NCBI RefSeq assembly: GCF_015832195.1
Contig: NC_052019.1
Span: 5,255,685-5,319,684, forward strand
Reading direction: 5' to 3'
Source: Motacilla alba alba
Taxonomy: Eukaryota; Chordata; Aves; Passeriformes; Motacillidae
DNA length: 64,000 bases
The translations under genes were made by a program, and so were the position numbers. Shown one piece after another: positions 1 through 27,130 of the stretch (its first letter is position 1; each line of letters opens with the position of its first letter). The notes under the pieces are model-generated. The model saw only the letters and a list, made by a program, of their open reading frames with translations. It was not told where the DNA came from and searched no databases.

Positions 1-1029
1 GATCAGATGTCTGAGAGGATAAGTCTTGGTTTCTGTGTTTCTTGGAGACAGATATTAGCCAGGAGAGGTATGTCAAAACCATAGTATTTAGTCTTGTGTC
101 CCAGAATCCTTCTGTCTTTGTGATGAGAAACAGAGGTGCTTTCCTGGTGACATGGAATGGGTAGGAAACATCTGGAGTTTTAATCCAGAGGAGAAAAAAG
201 TAATATCTTCAGTAAATCGACTGAGTGTATGAAATATGCCAAACGTTTACTATAAGGGTGTAAATTCTTTAAAGAGCCAATTTGGGCTCCTGATGGTTGC
301 CAGAGTGATAAGAAGCTTTAGGTACCCGCATACACTGTTCAAGAAATATTTACTCCTTCATGCTGTCCAAACATGCCACACTTTTCCTGTCTGTATCTTT
401 GTAGGTTACAAGTATTGAAGAGTTTTTTGCTGTGCAAGAAAATTGTGCTCCTTATATATTTCATTATACATTAGTCTTTTTTGGTGGTAACCTATGGGAC
501 ATGAGCAGTCCTGGTTTCTGAAGTACCTGTCAATGGATCTGTGTTAGGTTGTATGTGGGGTTAAAGAAAAAATCATAGTCCCTTTCCCAGTTTGAAAAAT
601 CTTACATTTCCAGTTAAATCCACTTAATTAGTGAAGAGAAAAATGGCTTGTTGGAATGCTGCTTCCCAGCAGCTTTGTACCTAATGCTTTCCTCAGCTAC
701 AGAATGTTTTCTTACTAGGCAGACCCAGCTCTAGTACTTGATGATTTTAATTTCCCTGTTCATACACTAAACCTTTAGTGCCATTGGCCCTACTTTACCA
801 GTCTTTTTCTCAGTTCACCCATCATGTTGGACAACATTTCTCAGCTTGTTTGATTTGGATTAGCACTCCCCTCCTGGTACAGTTTTGTTCATTTGACAGT
901 ATAAGAGTTTACTGTGAAAATATGGGCCAAATACAGGTAATTCAGTTTAGAAATCTTCTGCACAGAGGACTTGGGACTTCCTTGGCATATAAAAGCTGTT
1001 TCTACAAAGGTTTTCTCTTTTTCTTTGAG
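1..1029. other. EIF2AK3 intron, 3' part
   Basis: This is the downstream end of an intron. I looked for the preceding luminal exon and found no matching reading frame, so the window starts within the intron. No repeat family was recognised. Confidence 0.7.
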
Positions 1030-17197
<16,168 letters not shown>

Positions 17198-18220
17198 CTA
17201 TCCTCAGGATCACTTCTTCCACTCGGCAGGTTTCACAGGGATTGTTCAGCAGAAGGATCCTATGATGCAGAATGTTTATCTTGGGAATGGTTTACTTCAG
17301 CTTTTTTTGCCATGTTTAATGTATAAGACGTGTTGGACAGATTTTTGTTTACTTTGACAGCCAAGGAAGCCCAGTAACCAAACCTTTCACATTCCATTTT
17401 CCTTACCTTTGCTCTCCTAAGCAGATGGCTCCAGCTGCTGTGCTTGCCAATATTGTGCTCCATTGACCTTTTTTTGGGGGGTTTCTTGGATTTTTTTGAA
17501 GCTTGTAAATGTCAGCTTGCTGGGTGAGTGAGAGATCTGTAACATGTAAATAGAATTAAAATACTGTATTTTTATAGAGCAAATTACAGTCTCTAAGCCT
17601 AGTGAGTGTCTATCTGGGTCACTTGCTCTTTGGTGAAATGAAGATGATTTTGAAATTAACTTTGACTCCATTTTTGTCCCTGGTGGGTAAACTGGGAATC
17701 TGCACTATTTTTAAAGCAAAAAAGTACCACAGTTGTACATATTGTCACTGTCCATAGCCTGTCATTAGAGGAAATCATTTCATACTTCTGCACTACAGTA
17801 GATCTTAGGGAATGCATCTTACACAGATGAAGGTATAGAGAAGGAAAAGGAGCTTTTTGCCATTAAATGGGGGGTTTTATAGGCAGTGGTTGGAAGAGCC
17901 AAGTCAAAATAATGTACAAAAATGTTGTGATTCTGAAAATTTAAACCTAATGAAGTCATACATGTCGTATGTAATCTTGTAGATTTGTACTTTTTAAAAA
18001 AAAATCAACTGGTAGGCATTTGTGTAATCTGCTAATTTAACTGCCTAATGCCATGCTTTTATTTCTCACTGTAAATATGTTAATTTTTATTTATAAAATA
18101 CAGAATCAATCCATTTGGGTTGGTGGTGTACAGGATGCACTTGCTGTAATTGTTGAGTGCATTGATTATTGTGACTTCTTTCAAGTCTAAATGATTTAAT
18201 AAACTTTTTTTATTTATAAG
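17198..18220 (+). other. EIF2AK3: EIF2AK3 3' untranslated region
   Basis: This is A/T-rich sequence running from the stop codon to just past the first canonical polyadenylation signal. No coding signal is visible. The end point is inferred from the signal position. Confidence 0.75.
18198..18203 (+). promoter_or_regulatory. EIF2AK3: Polyadenylation signal AATAAA of EIF2AK3
   Basis: A canonical AATAAA lies 1.0 kb after the stop codon and is followed by a T-rich stretch. It is the most likely 3'-end signal of the EIF2AK3 mRNA. Confidence 0.75.
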
Positions 18221-19888
18221 ACAAAATAGTAGTTGCTTCTGTTGGAAGCCTGCATCCGTGTGTGCTGCAGATGGCAGCCCTGTGCAGTGGGAGCAGGATG
18301 GGCTCTGCATTTCTGAAACTTCCTTTGCTTCCCTGTCTCACACTGGCCACAGCGTGTGTGATGACGCAAAACCCAATGTGCTCTTGGAAGTGAGACAGGA
18401 TCTGGAGAAAGAAGGGAACTGAGCTCTAAACTGGGTGGATTATAGATGCAATTGCTCACCAGGAAGTGGAGAAGGGATAATTCTTACTCTGTTAGAGCTG
18501 TTCTTGCACAATTTTATTTCTCTGTTTTACAGACTTAAATTTGATAAAGTCTCTGAGATCAGTTTCCTAAAAAGATACTGGACTCAAATCCTTCTGGGGA
18601 TTACTCTGCTGTGGTGTGACACTGGGACCAGCAATCAAACCAGCTGACACCCTGCAGCTTTATGATAAGGCAGAAGTAGATTACAATGATTGTCTTCCAT
18701 GTCCTCTTGGATAACTCTCCTAGACACTGGCTTGTCCAGGTGAAACCAGGATGCTGCAGTGAGTGTCTGTGTTTAGCTGGGTTAAAGCAGGAGAGTTAAG
18801 TGTCTCCTCTTCCCTCGGGTGTCCCTGTTTGCATCAGCTGCAGCTGCACAGTGAAATGGCCCCGTGTGGAGCCTCTTTGCCCTGCCTGCCAGCTCAGTGA
18901 TTACAGGTGCAGCACAGGAAATGAGGATTAAGGTGTTTTTGACTTGCTGTATATCTGGATGTGGGTAGCTGCCTATTGCAAGGGCCCTGCAGCATTTCAG
19001 TACCGGACCTGGCATATGTGTTCACATCAGGTGTGTCTGCATGTTCTGGGATGTTACATTTGCCCTCAAAGGGGTGGATGAGTCCTCCCCTGCGGGGTCC
19101 CTGCACAGCCACAAAAGCATCTGGCCTTGCTCAGCTCTGAACTGCCTGGTCAGTCTTTGCTTCTCTGAGCACTGGAGTGTGTTGTCCCTGTCTTTGTCCC
19201 TTATTGCTCCAGGGTTTGACAGAGAAAGGCTCTTCTCTAATCTGGGAGGTTTTCCTCTGACTGATGTGTACTTTCCTGCCAGCTGCTTTGTGGAAGAACA
19301 CCTCAGCTGGGAGAGCTGTGAGCTCACAGCCCTGCAAAAGGAGCTTTGGCCTGGGGTTCTGCTGTGCTGTCCCATTCTTTCACAGGATCTTGCCATCCCT
19401 CAGCTCCTTTCCTCCCCTATAGCTCTTGGGAATGAAACCCCGTTCCTTGTCCTGTTCTATCAAAATGAGCTGGGTGGCAGCAGCGGGATTTCTGCCCTGT
19501 CCACCTTTGTGCCCCCAGCATGCTTCCCCCAGAAGAAGGTGTAGGTAGTTACCAATTCCACGTTGTTGCTGGAGTCAAAGGGTCTGGAACACCTCTCCCT
19601 CTCCATGGAGAGTCATTTCACAGGAGAACCACTGTTGAACCCCAGGTCAGGGCTGTTTTTTGTACCAGGCTCTTGAGACAGAACTCCTGACCCTTGTGCT
19701 GGCATCTTCAGTAGCTCAGCTGCTCCAGGCAGGTCCTACTGCATTTTGCTACCTCTGAGGACAGTCCCCTGCTACCTTTTCAGAGCCACGCTTCAGTGAG
19801 GCACTTGAGACTTTCTTGCAGGGAGCCAGTGCTGTTGGAAGTCCAGACAAGCACTTGGGAGTAGTAAAAATAATCATTTCCATTTACC
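18221..19888. other. Intergenic DNA downstream of EIF2AK3
   Basis: This is non-repetitive sequence with moderate GC. A 167-codon open frame (19041-19544, plus) exists but has no recognisable domain or conserved composition. On the minus strand a TTTATT near 18513 reads as AATAAA and could in principle serve the convergent GPCR gene, but this is weak. Confidence 0.45.
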
Positions 19889-19965
19889 ATGATTTTTTTA
19901 TGTCTCTGTGGTAGATACCACAGTGTACACACAAGCAATAATTCCTGTTCACATCCCATCTTCAG

Positions 19966-20326
19966 GTGGTGTCAGCTACCTGTGGCTTTGAAACTGCAGT
20001 GCTCCTGCTGTTACAGCAAGTCTTTGTCAGCTCCTGGGGTCTGCCACAAGGAATGTCCCCTTCCAGAATTAACAAGGAAACCCACAGATAATTCACAGAA
20101 AGCCACGGAAAGTTCTGAATATCCAGACGTTGCAGAAGCCAGTGAGCTGAACCCTGAGCAGCAGCCCAGGCTGCAGAGTGGTGCCTCTTTAGGAAGTGAG
20201 CACATCCCTCCTCTAATTCCCATACACAGACTGGCACACGTGGAGTTACTAAAACTGGTCAAATCTGTAATGAAACTTCGAGATGAAAAGCTACAGTGGC
20301 TTGATAAGAAACATTGTCCCACCTGA
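19966..20326 (+). CDS. Possible uncharacterised terminal coding exon
   Basis: An open frame reads from an acceptor-like AG (catcttcag at 19965) to a TGA at 20324-20326. It begins WCQLPVALKL. The last 60 residues look protein-like: an acidic Ser/Glu/Pro stretch (SSEYPDVAEASELNPEQQ) followed by an amphipathic helix-like segment, HVELLKLVKSVMKLRDEK, then LQWLDKKHC. I recognise no family and find no partner exon upstream or clear poly(A) signal downstream. It could be a real last exon, a decayed gene piece, or chance. It lies on the EIF2AK3 strand, 1.7 kb past its poly(A) signal. Confidence 0.25.
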
Positions 20327-20666
20327 CACAGATCACCAGGATGTGCACAAATGTAAGGTCATGTTATACCATACTGGTTTGGTTTTTTAACCCAACAGGA
20401 AGGTTGAATTTATCTTGGAAAATGCTCATTAGAAAAATAATTATCCAGGAATGAATTAGTTCCATTAATATATAACAAACTGCCCCTAAAATATCTGAGT
20501 TTCTCATTGTTGAAACTGTAGAAGGTGAAGAAAAGCATCTTTGTAGTATTGTCCCCACCTGTAATATTCCAACCCCTCCTTCCCTATTTTCCTACCCTTT
20601 GTTTTTCCATTGGGATGTGCTCCAGCACTTTCTGTATCCCCACCTCCAGCGACTGCTCCTGAACCC

Positions 20667-21339
20667 CTATGACTTGGGCTTGCCCTTTGGGGCCCCGTTG
20701 GGCACCGTCGCGCTGTACTCCAGGTCTGGAGCCGTCTTGGAAAACGTGGCTATGGAAACCATGTCCTCCCCAACGTCCACCTGAGACCTGCGCCTGCACA
20801 GGAGCAGCTTCTTGAGGGCGTGCTGGAAGTCCCTGTTGAGGAAGGCGTAGAGCAGGGGGTTGATGGTGGAGTTGCAGTAGCCCAGCCAGGTGATGATCTT
20901 GAAGGTGCCGAGCAGCACGGTGCTGGCGGAGTCGGTGCCTCGGGCCGCCAGCCACACGTTCAGCACGAAGTAGGGCAGCCAGCAGAGCACGAACACAGAG
21001 ATGATGATGCTGATGGTCCTCGTGGCCTTGTTCTCCAGCTGCAGGTGGTTCTGCCTCTTGCTGTTGGGGTGGTAGTGGATCTCCAGCGTCTGGGACATGA
21101 TGCGGGTGGCCTTGAGGCGGGAGGCTCGGTAGATGAAGAAGTACATGCTGCACATGACCATGAAGGGAAGGAAAAAGGCCAGGGCGGAAGCCACGATGGC
21201 AAAAACCCAGTTGGTGACGAAGATGCATTCTCTGCCTGCATCAAAGTCCACCCCGGGGATCTCGTTCCAGCCTTGCATGACGGGAAGGAAGGAAATGAGG
21301 GAGGAATATACCCAGACCGTGCAGGTCATCACGATGCAT
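20667..21339 (-). CDS. 5-HT4-like GPCR exon 3 (TM4 to C-terminus)
   Basis: This exon encodes residues 146-368: TM4, ECL2 (QGWNEIPGVDFDAGREC), TM5, a third loop of about 35 residues, TM6 (FVLCWLPYFVLNVW), TM7 (WLGYCNSTINPLLYAFLN), helix 8 and a tail of about 45 residues ending GAPKGKPKS. The acceptor is ccttttgcag. The GC content is higher than in surrounding DNA, and antisense open frames here are shadows. Confidence 0.92.
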
Positions 21340-24300
21340 CTGCAAAAGGAAAGAGATGCGGAGGGGAGGGAGGGTCTGAGCAATTTTGGGCTGAGAACAT
21401 CCAGTACGATTCAATCCCCATGGTAACCTGTGTGGGATATTGCTGCTGAGCAGTCCAGCAGGGCGTGGAGAAGGGAAAAAGCTGGACTGTAACAAGTCCT
21501 CACTTGCATATCTGTAACAATTGGGTAATTGCTCTGTAGTTGACAAATTGGGGTCAGCTTAAGGAGTGCTCAGAGCTGGCTGAGGAAAGATGAGGAAAGG
21601 TTTTACAGATGTTTGTTAGTATTTGAAACAACAGCATGTAGATATTTTTGCTTTCAGCTTTAATATCTGGCCATTATCTCACCCTCTGGGGCCTGATGAG
21701 GATGGAGCTGATGGACCCCAGATGGCAGAATCTGAAAGGGGGGGCCACGCAGCCTCCTCTTCTCTTTGCCTGTGTTCCACAAATCACACACAGCAAGAGT
21801 GACAGTGGGAAAAACACGTCTGAACCCACCCTGTAAAGCACTCCACTGCTGCAGTGCCCTCTCTGCCCACCCTCAGATGACTTTCTTCACCCTGCAGTCC
21901 TCATTTCAGCCTTTCACATGATACCTTCATGGGAGCTCAGGAACTCTCCTTGTTTTCCCTGAATATCACTTCAGAAAAGATGGTGAGTTTAAGAGAGGGA
22001 AGACTACTGCTACATGCATCCTTCTGGGTCTCCTTTCACCTAGTCCTTAGAAGTTCTTCAAAGTCCTTCCCCATCTCTGAAAATGTTTAAGGCCAAGGCT
22101 CAAGCAACCTGATCTAGTGGAAGGTGTCCCTGATCACAGGTCAAGGTCATCTTTAAGGTCCCTTCCAACCCGAGCCATTCTGCGATTCCATGACATTCCT
22201 GTGAAATGACTGCACAGGGGAAAAACTGTAGGTCCAACCCAGCCCACATCAGTGGTTTTTACCCCATTTTGCAGCCCTTCCTTAGCTCAAGAAATATTCT
22301 CCCAGGAGCACCATCCACCCCTCAAGCTGCTTCCTCCTTGTCCTCTCCTACGCCACATTAGGCATTTTCTACAGTTGTAAGTGGTGAAAGTTCCTTTCTC
22401 CACATCACTCCGCTTCTGGGCAGCACCCGAATGATCTGAGCTCATCCAGCCATGGCCAAGTGACAGCCTGGAGGGACCCGAAAGGAGGAGCAGGGGCACT
22501 CACCTGCCCCGGGACATCCTTCTGGAGTAGTGGTAGGGGGTGACCACGGAGCAGTACCTGTCCAGGCTGATGAAGCACAGCGTGACAATGGATGCGGTGC
22601 AGAACATGACATCGAAGGAGATCCAGACTTTGCAGAACAGCTTCCCAAAGAGCCACATCCCTGTCACCTCATAAATGATGCTGGGAAAGAAAACGGGTGG
22701 AAATCAGAGCTGGAGGGGCTCTTTGTGCAGTCCCTGCAGGTGCATGAGGCCAGGCTGGGCGAGCAGCCTGGTCTGGTGGATAATGTTCCTGCCCAGGGCT
22801 GGAACAAGATGATCTTTAAGGTTCCTTCCAAGCCAAACCATTCCATTTGTATTTCTTTGTGACTGAGGTAATGCTGTGTTTTATCACACAGGTACTAAAG
22901 ATGGGCAGCTCAGGCAGCAGGGACTCATCCTCCAAGCACAACCCAAAAAAGGAGCACCCCACAGCTAGAGCATGACTGAACAAGAGCAAAGCTGTGCTTC
23001 TTGCAGCCTAAGTGCCTTGAGAGAGGTGCTTTGCCCCACAAAGCTCCCCAAATTTACATCTGCACAGCTTTGTTTATCACAGCATTTCCCAGTGCCTGGC
23101 ACAGCACAGTCTTTTATGATTTCTCCCCAATTCCTGGGGCATGGGACATCTCCCAGAAACTCACTTCACATCCAGTCAAATGCTTCACAACCAGAAAGGA
23201 TTTCCATTCTTGGTTAAAAAAAAAAATACAAAACAACAGCATCCTAGGAGGAAGCCTGTGCAGCTTGTACCTTATGAGGCTCATAAATGCCTCAGCAAGG
23301 TAAACACACCAGCAAAAACAGACACAGTACCAAAAAATATTCCTAACAAAGTCAAGAGGGGTCTGTGAGAAGTGAGCAGTGAAGGAAGGAACATATGGCA
23401 GCTGTAGGAAGGCTGATGCACATTTCTATAGCATTCAGTGAGATGCCATTTGCTTCTCCTTTTCTTTCTCCAGCTTTCTGCAGCTCCCAAGGTGCTGCTG
23501 AAATCACCATTGTGAGTGAATTTGATGAGTAACTCCCTAGTCCTGCCAAGCCTTAATTATCCTGTAACTGCCCAGCTTGCTGGTAAGGTACAGTGAGCTC
23601 AGGGCTGCTGAGCTGCAGTGCTCAGGTGTCCAGCAAGGGGGAAAGATCCAACCTGATGTCAGAAAACAATGCCTGATCTACATCTCATCACACCAGCCCA
23701 CTAAATCGACTTGTGAGGGCTGTCCCAGAGCACAGCAGCTGCTGTAGGTGGGGGCAGTGCTGCTGGAGGGTCCCAGCCCTCAGCAGCTCTTTGTTATGTG
23801 GGACTCCACGCAAAAATCCAAGCAAACTACAGCAGAGCCTGTCCCTACACCATGGGCAGCATGGAGGATCCCACAGCACACACAAGGAAATGTTTCATGG
23901 CTCTTTCACAGAGGGGAAATGGGGAATTAGAACTGGAGCTCAGGTTCAGCTCTGGACTTGGAGGCTGTTTTGCCATTCCTCAGAGCCCTCCTTTACCCCC
24001 AGAGTTGCTGCAGAGCCTGTGGTGTGCCCTGGCCTCCCAGAAGGAGATGTGCTGCTGTGGGGACACCCTTGCACACAGATCCCAGGTGAGCAGGTGCCCA
24101 GTTCTCACCTGCACACACCTGGTGGGATGCACCTGACCTGCAGGCATCCTCACAGCATGGGGTAATGGACACCTGACCCCTCTCCTCTGAGGTAAAACTC
24201 TCTGCAGCTTGGAAATGCTGCTGGATAAGAAGGAGTAGTAAAAGCCAAAAAAACCCACACGATGAAGTCACCCCTGCCTTGGCCTTTTGCTTGCAGAGGA

Positions 24301-26372
24301 AAAGAATAGCTGGAAATATTCAGCCTGGAAATGACAGACTGGCTGGAGTACTCAGGCAACAAGCTAAGCTCGCTCCTGCAAACCAGTCAAGACAGGAACA
24401 AAAGAAAAATCCTACTCTTATGAAATTAAGACACCAAGGACAAATTTGTTTTTCCCTTCTGCCACATTTTCCTGAGCCAAACTGCCTCCTAAGATCATTT
24501 CTTCTCCTTCCCTTTGGCACATAATAACCTGCCAACTGAGGAGCACGCTGAAATCCGAAAGAGCGGCGCAGATGTGAAGCCAAAACAGTGGGAAAGTGTG
24601 AAACAGCAGCCACGGTGCTGGCAGGGCTGGACAAGGCTGAAGGAGCCAGCAGGGTCCATTCCTGAGCACATGGCCCACCAGGCAGCACCAGGACATTCAG
24701 GAGGGGCACAAAGCACCAGCCACGCTCTCATCTTTGCTCCCCTTTGTATTTTTGTTGCTCAAGTAAAACATCACTACAAGTAGATTCAAAATAGATAGGA
24801 GGAAGACATTTTTTGCAGTGAGGATGCCCAGAGGTGCTGTGGCTTCTCCATCCCTGGAAGTGTTCGAAGCCAGGCTGGATGGAGCTCTGAACAACCTGGT
24901 CCAGTTGCCCATGCCCCTGCTCAGTGCAGGGGTTGGGTTAGGTGACCCCTAAAGGTCCCTGCCAACCCAAACCACACTATGGTTCTATACTTTCAGAACC
25001 TGAACTTTAAATTCCTTGAGCATAGAGTTTAAGTTAGCAGTAATATTCTATAAAAGAACACAAATTAACTGCATTTTTTTTTTTACTGATACCATGAACT
25101 TTTAACTCAGTTTGCAATTGCTTGTCGGGACAATATTTTTCAGTGCCAAATTCAAAGGAATAGGCAGCCCAATGAGAACTGAAGCAGAGAACATGAAAAG
25201 AATTCAGCTTCCTCATGTTGCCCCATGAACTCAAAACAGGGGGCAGCTCCCTGATTTACACAAACCTCTGGCTGCTTTGCAGGACTAAGACACCCAGGAT
25301 CATAAGCCAGCTGCTCTCTGGTTTTGTTTCACTGTTTCAGCCAGGTAGTGAAGCTCCCATAAATATAAACCTCATGCAGGGACACCTGCCCTCTCCAGAG
25401 CCTCTTCCTCTGTGAAATGTAGGGGAAGCCTAAATTACTCCGCTTATCCTGAATAAATTCCTTACATTCCAAACGCAGGGCTAGTCCTGGAAGAGGGAGC
25501 AAGGACTGCAGCTCCACATACAGAGCTGGAAATCAAATTGAGACCAGCAACCAGGGTCCCTGTGTGGCCAGCAGGAAAAATACCCTGGGGAATTGTGTCT
25601 GCGTGGATGATAAGGGAATTATAACACAGACCAGAGACAGGGAGGCACATACAGCCACCAGCCCACAGTTCAGCCCTTTGGAGAGCCCAGCCCTGAGCCC
25701 AGCAGGTGGATCCCAGCCCTGAGAAGCCTCAGAGAAAAATGAAAACAATATTATCTCATTTGCCTCTCCTGTGTTTTGCTGCTTTGGAATGAGGCTTGGA
25801 GTTTGGTTACCAACAGGTGATTGTTTCATCGGGTTCATGTGCATTGTTTTGACTCAATGACCGATCACAGCCAGCTGTGTCGAGGCTCTGGAGAGAATTT
25901 TTCATTAGTATCTTGTTAAGCCTTCTGTAAGTATCCTTTATGAATAGAATAGAATAGAATAGAATAGAATAGAATAGAATAGAATAGAATAGAATAGAAT
26001 AGAATAGAATAGCCTTCTAAGAACATGGAGTCAGATTCATCATTTCCTTCCCTCGTCTGGGGACCCCGAAAATACCACAGTCCTCCCCTGCTCCCACCCC
26101 ACAGCCACTCCTCACCTGAAGGGCATCACCAGGCAGGCCACGAGGAAGTCTGCCGTGGCCAGGGACATGATGAACATGTAGGTGACAGTGCGCAGCCTCT
26201 TCTCCACCACGGGGCAGAGGAACACCACGGTGTTCCCCAGCAGTGTCACCACATCAATGAGGGTGAGGACAAGCCCCACGAGCACCTCCTGGAGCCCAAC
26301 CCCTCCCCTTGCAAAGGAGGAGGCAGAAGAGGAGAAATTGGAGAGCCAGGATTCATTCCTGTCCATCAGCAT
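20667..26372 (-). CDS. 5-HT4-like class A aminergic GPCR, complete, three exons
   Basis: A seven-helix receptor of 368 residues, joined from minus-strand exons 26372-26116, 22680-22504 and 21339-20667. All splices are AG/GT and in phase. Landmarks: N-glycosylation sites N6 and N12; TM1 N47; TM2 D75; disulfide pair C102 and C183; amine-anchoring D109 (3.32); DRY 126-128; S196 (5.43) with A195 (5.42) and A199 (5.46); CWLPYF with W265; WLGY (W296, Y299); NPLLY 305-309; C326 as likely palmitoylation site. TM4-ECL2 has ISFLPVMQGWN, almost identical to the 5-HT4 receptor, and the TM5 pattern Ser5.43/Ala5.46 also matches 5-HT4. The short third loop suggests Gs-type coupling (inference). H2 histamine receptor is the next best match but needs Asp5.42, which is absent. 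Whether this is HTR4 itself or a paralog cannot be settled here. Confidence 0.9.
21340..22503. other. GPCR intron 2
   Basis: This 1.16 kb intron contains a CR1 tail near 22083-22192. No exon-like sequence was seen. Confidence 0.7.
22083..22192 (+). mobile_element. CR1 LINE 3' fragment
   Basis: It shows aaggccaaggctcaagcaac, tagtggaaggtgtccctg, and aaggtcccttccaaccc followed by ATTCTGCGATTC, the conserved CR1 3' end in forward orientation. Confidence 0.85.
22504..22680 (-). CDS. 5-HT4-like GPCR exon 2 (TM3, DRY, second loop)
   Basis: This exon encodes residues 86-144: IIYEVTGMWLFGKLFCKVW, TM3 with the amine-binding Asp (SFDVMFCTASIV), and ISLDRYCSVV with the DRY motif. The acceptor is tttcccag and the donor gtgagt. 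The first base completes Ser86, and two bases of Arg145 carry over. Confidence 0.9.
22715..22852 (+). mobile_element. CR1 LINE 3' fragment
   Basis: It carries gaggccaggctgggcgagca, cagcctggtctggtgg, and gatctttaaggttccttcca with aaaccattcc, the forward 3' end of CR1. It starts 35 bp upstream of GPCR exon 2 on the coding strand, so it lies close to that acceptor. Confidence 0.85.
24770..24990 (+). mobile_element. CR1 LINE 3' fragment
   Basis: It shows the CR1 order: aggaggaagacattttttgc, agtgaggatgcccagaggtg, ccctggaagtgttcgaagcc, acaacctggtcc, then ggtccctgccaacccaaacc and a gttctat terminal repeat. Confidence 0.9.
25942..26012. repeat. (GAATA)n pentanucleotide microsatellite
   Basis: About 14 nearly perfect copies of GAATA lie within GPCR intron 1, about 100 bp from the exon 1 donor. 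Confidence 0.97.
26116..26372 (-). CDS. 5-HT4-like GPCR exon 1 (N-terminus, TM1, TM2)
   Basis: This exon encodes residues 1-85 plus two bases of Ser86. The start ATG (26372-26370) opens MLMDRNESW; a second Met two codons later is an alternative. TM1 includes TLLGNTVVF and TM2 includes FIMSLATADFLVACLVMPF. The donor is gtgagg just below 26116. An acceptor-like AG at 26381-26380 suggests a separate 5'UTR exon upstream. Confidence 0.88.
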
Positions 26373-26759
26373 CTTCCCACTGTTAAAATCTGAACGAGAG
26401 GAGAGGGGAGAAGCAGAATTACTTCAATGATGATTTGTAGGTGAGGATGGAAATAATATTTATGCTTCATTGGCTCCAGGAAAAATCCACACACCCTGCT
26501 GTGCCTGTGTCCTGGGTTAGCAGCCCATTAGAAGTGCCTGAAATCCTGAGGGTGAGGATAAATGTGGAGCATTGACTGAAGTCCTTCACAGCAATTAAAA
26601 GCCCTCCTGTGAATGAAAATGCATCACCAGATGAAGCATGAGACCAGAAAAAAAAATAGAAATGTACTGAGAGGAGAGAGAGGGAAAGAAAACAACTGAA
26701 ATAAAAAATTAAAGCAGCTGGGCTAAATCCCACTGAACAGCACGCCAAGTCCACATAAT

Positions 26760-26822
26760 GTGGGGGCTGGAACTAGATGATCTTCAAGGTCCTTTCCAAC
26801 CTAAACCATTCTGTGGCTCTGT
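26760..26822 (+). mobile_element. CR1 LINE 3' tail fragment
   Basis: It reads ctggaactagatgatcttca, aggtcctttccaacctaaac and cattctgtggctctgt, a forward CR1 3' terminus. Confidence 0.85.
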
Positions 26823-27039
26823 ATTCTCATTACCATCTTTGCCACCCCCAGACCAGCTGGGGCTGCTTGCCCAGCCTGGCTGCTTCCACAGCCCCACTGT
26901 TCAGCCTGTGCCATGCCCTGGGTTGTCCTGGTGCTTTCTCAGACTCTGAAGTTTAGGGGTTTTTTACTACCACAGTGGGCAGCTCCATCCTCCAACCTGA
27001 ATGGCCAAGCAGGGCTGCCAGCAGCTCCCCAGGGAGCAG

Positions 27040-27130
27040 AATCATGGAATCACAGAATGATTTGGGCTGGAGGATGATCACATTGACGCGTCTCAGGTGC
27101 AGCCCTGACCCCAGACTCATGTCCCCTCCG
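27040..27130 (-). mobile_element. CR1 LINE 3' tail fragment, reverse
   Basis: It begins aatcatggaatcacagaatg and gatttgggctggagg, the reverse complement of the CR1 3' end. The match fades after about 90 bp. Confidence 0.7.

Larger units (their letters stand above)
22681..26115. other. GPCR intron 1
   Basis: This 3.4 kb intron separates the TM2 and TM3 exons. It contains CR1 fragments (22715-22852 and 24770-24990) and a (GAATA)n array close to exon 1. The other open frames in it are short and have no protein signature. Confidence 0.7.

Noticed and set aside
19041..19544. A 167-codon plus-strand open frame
   Set aside because: Its composition looks random, with no conserved motif, no splice partner and no poly(A) signal.
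20820..21449. A 209-codon plus-strand frame opposite the receptor
   Set aside because: It is the antisense shadow of GPCR exon 3, whose minus-strand frame carries all seven-helix motifs.
20667..26372. Naming the receptor as histamine H2
   Set aside because: The Asp at 5.42 needed for histamine is Ala here, and the TM4-ECL2 segment matches 5-HT4 better.
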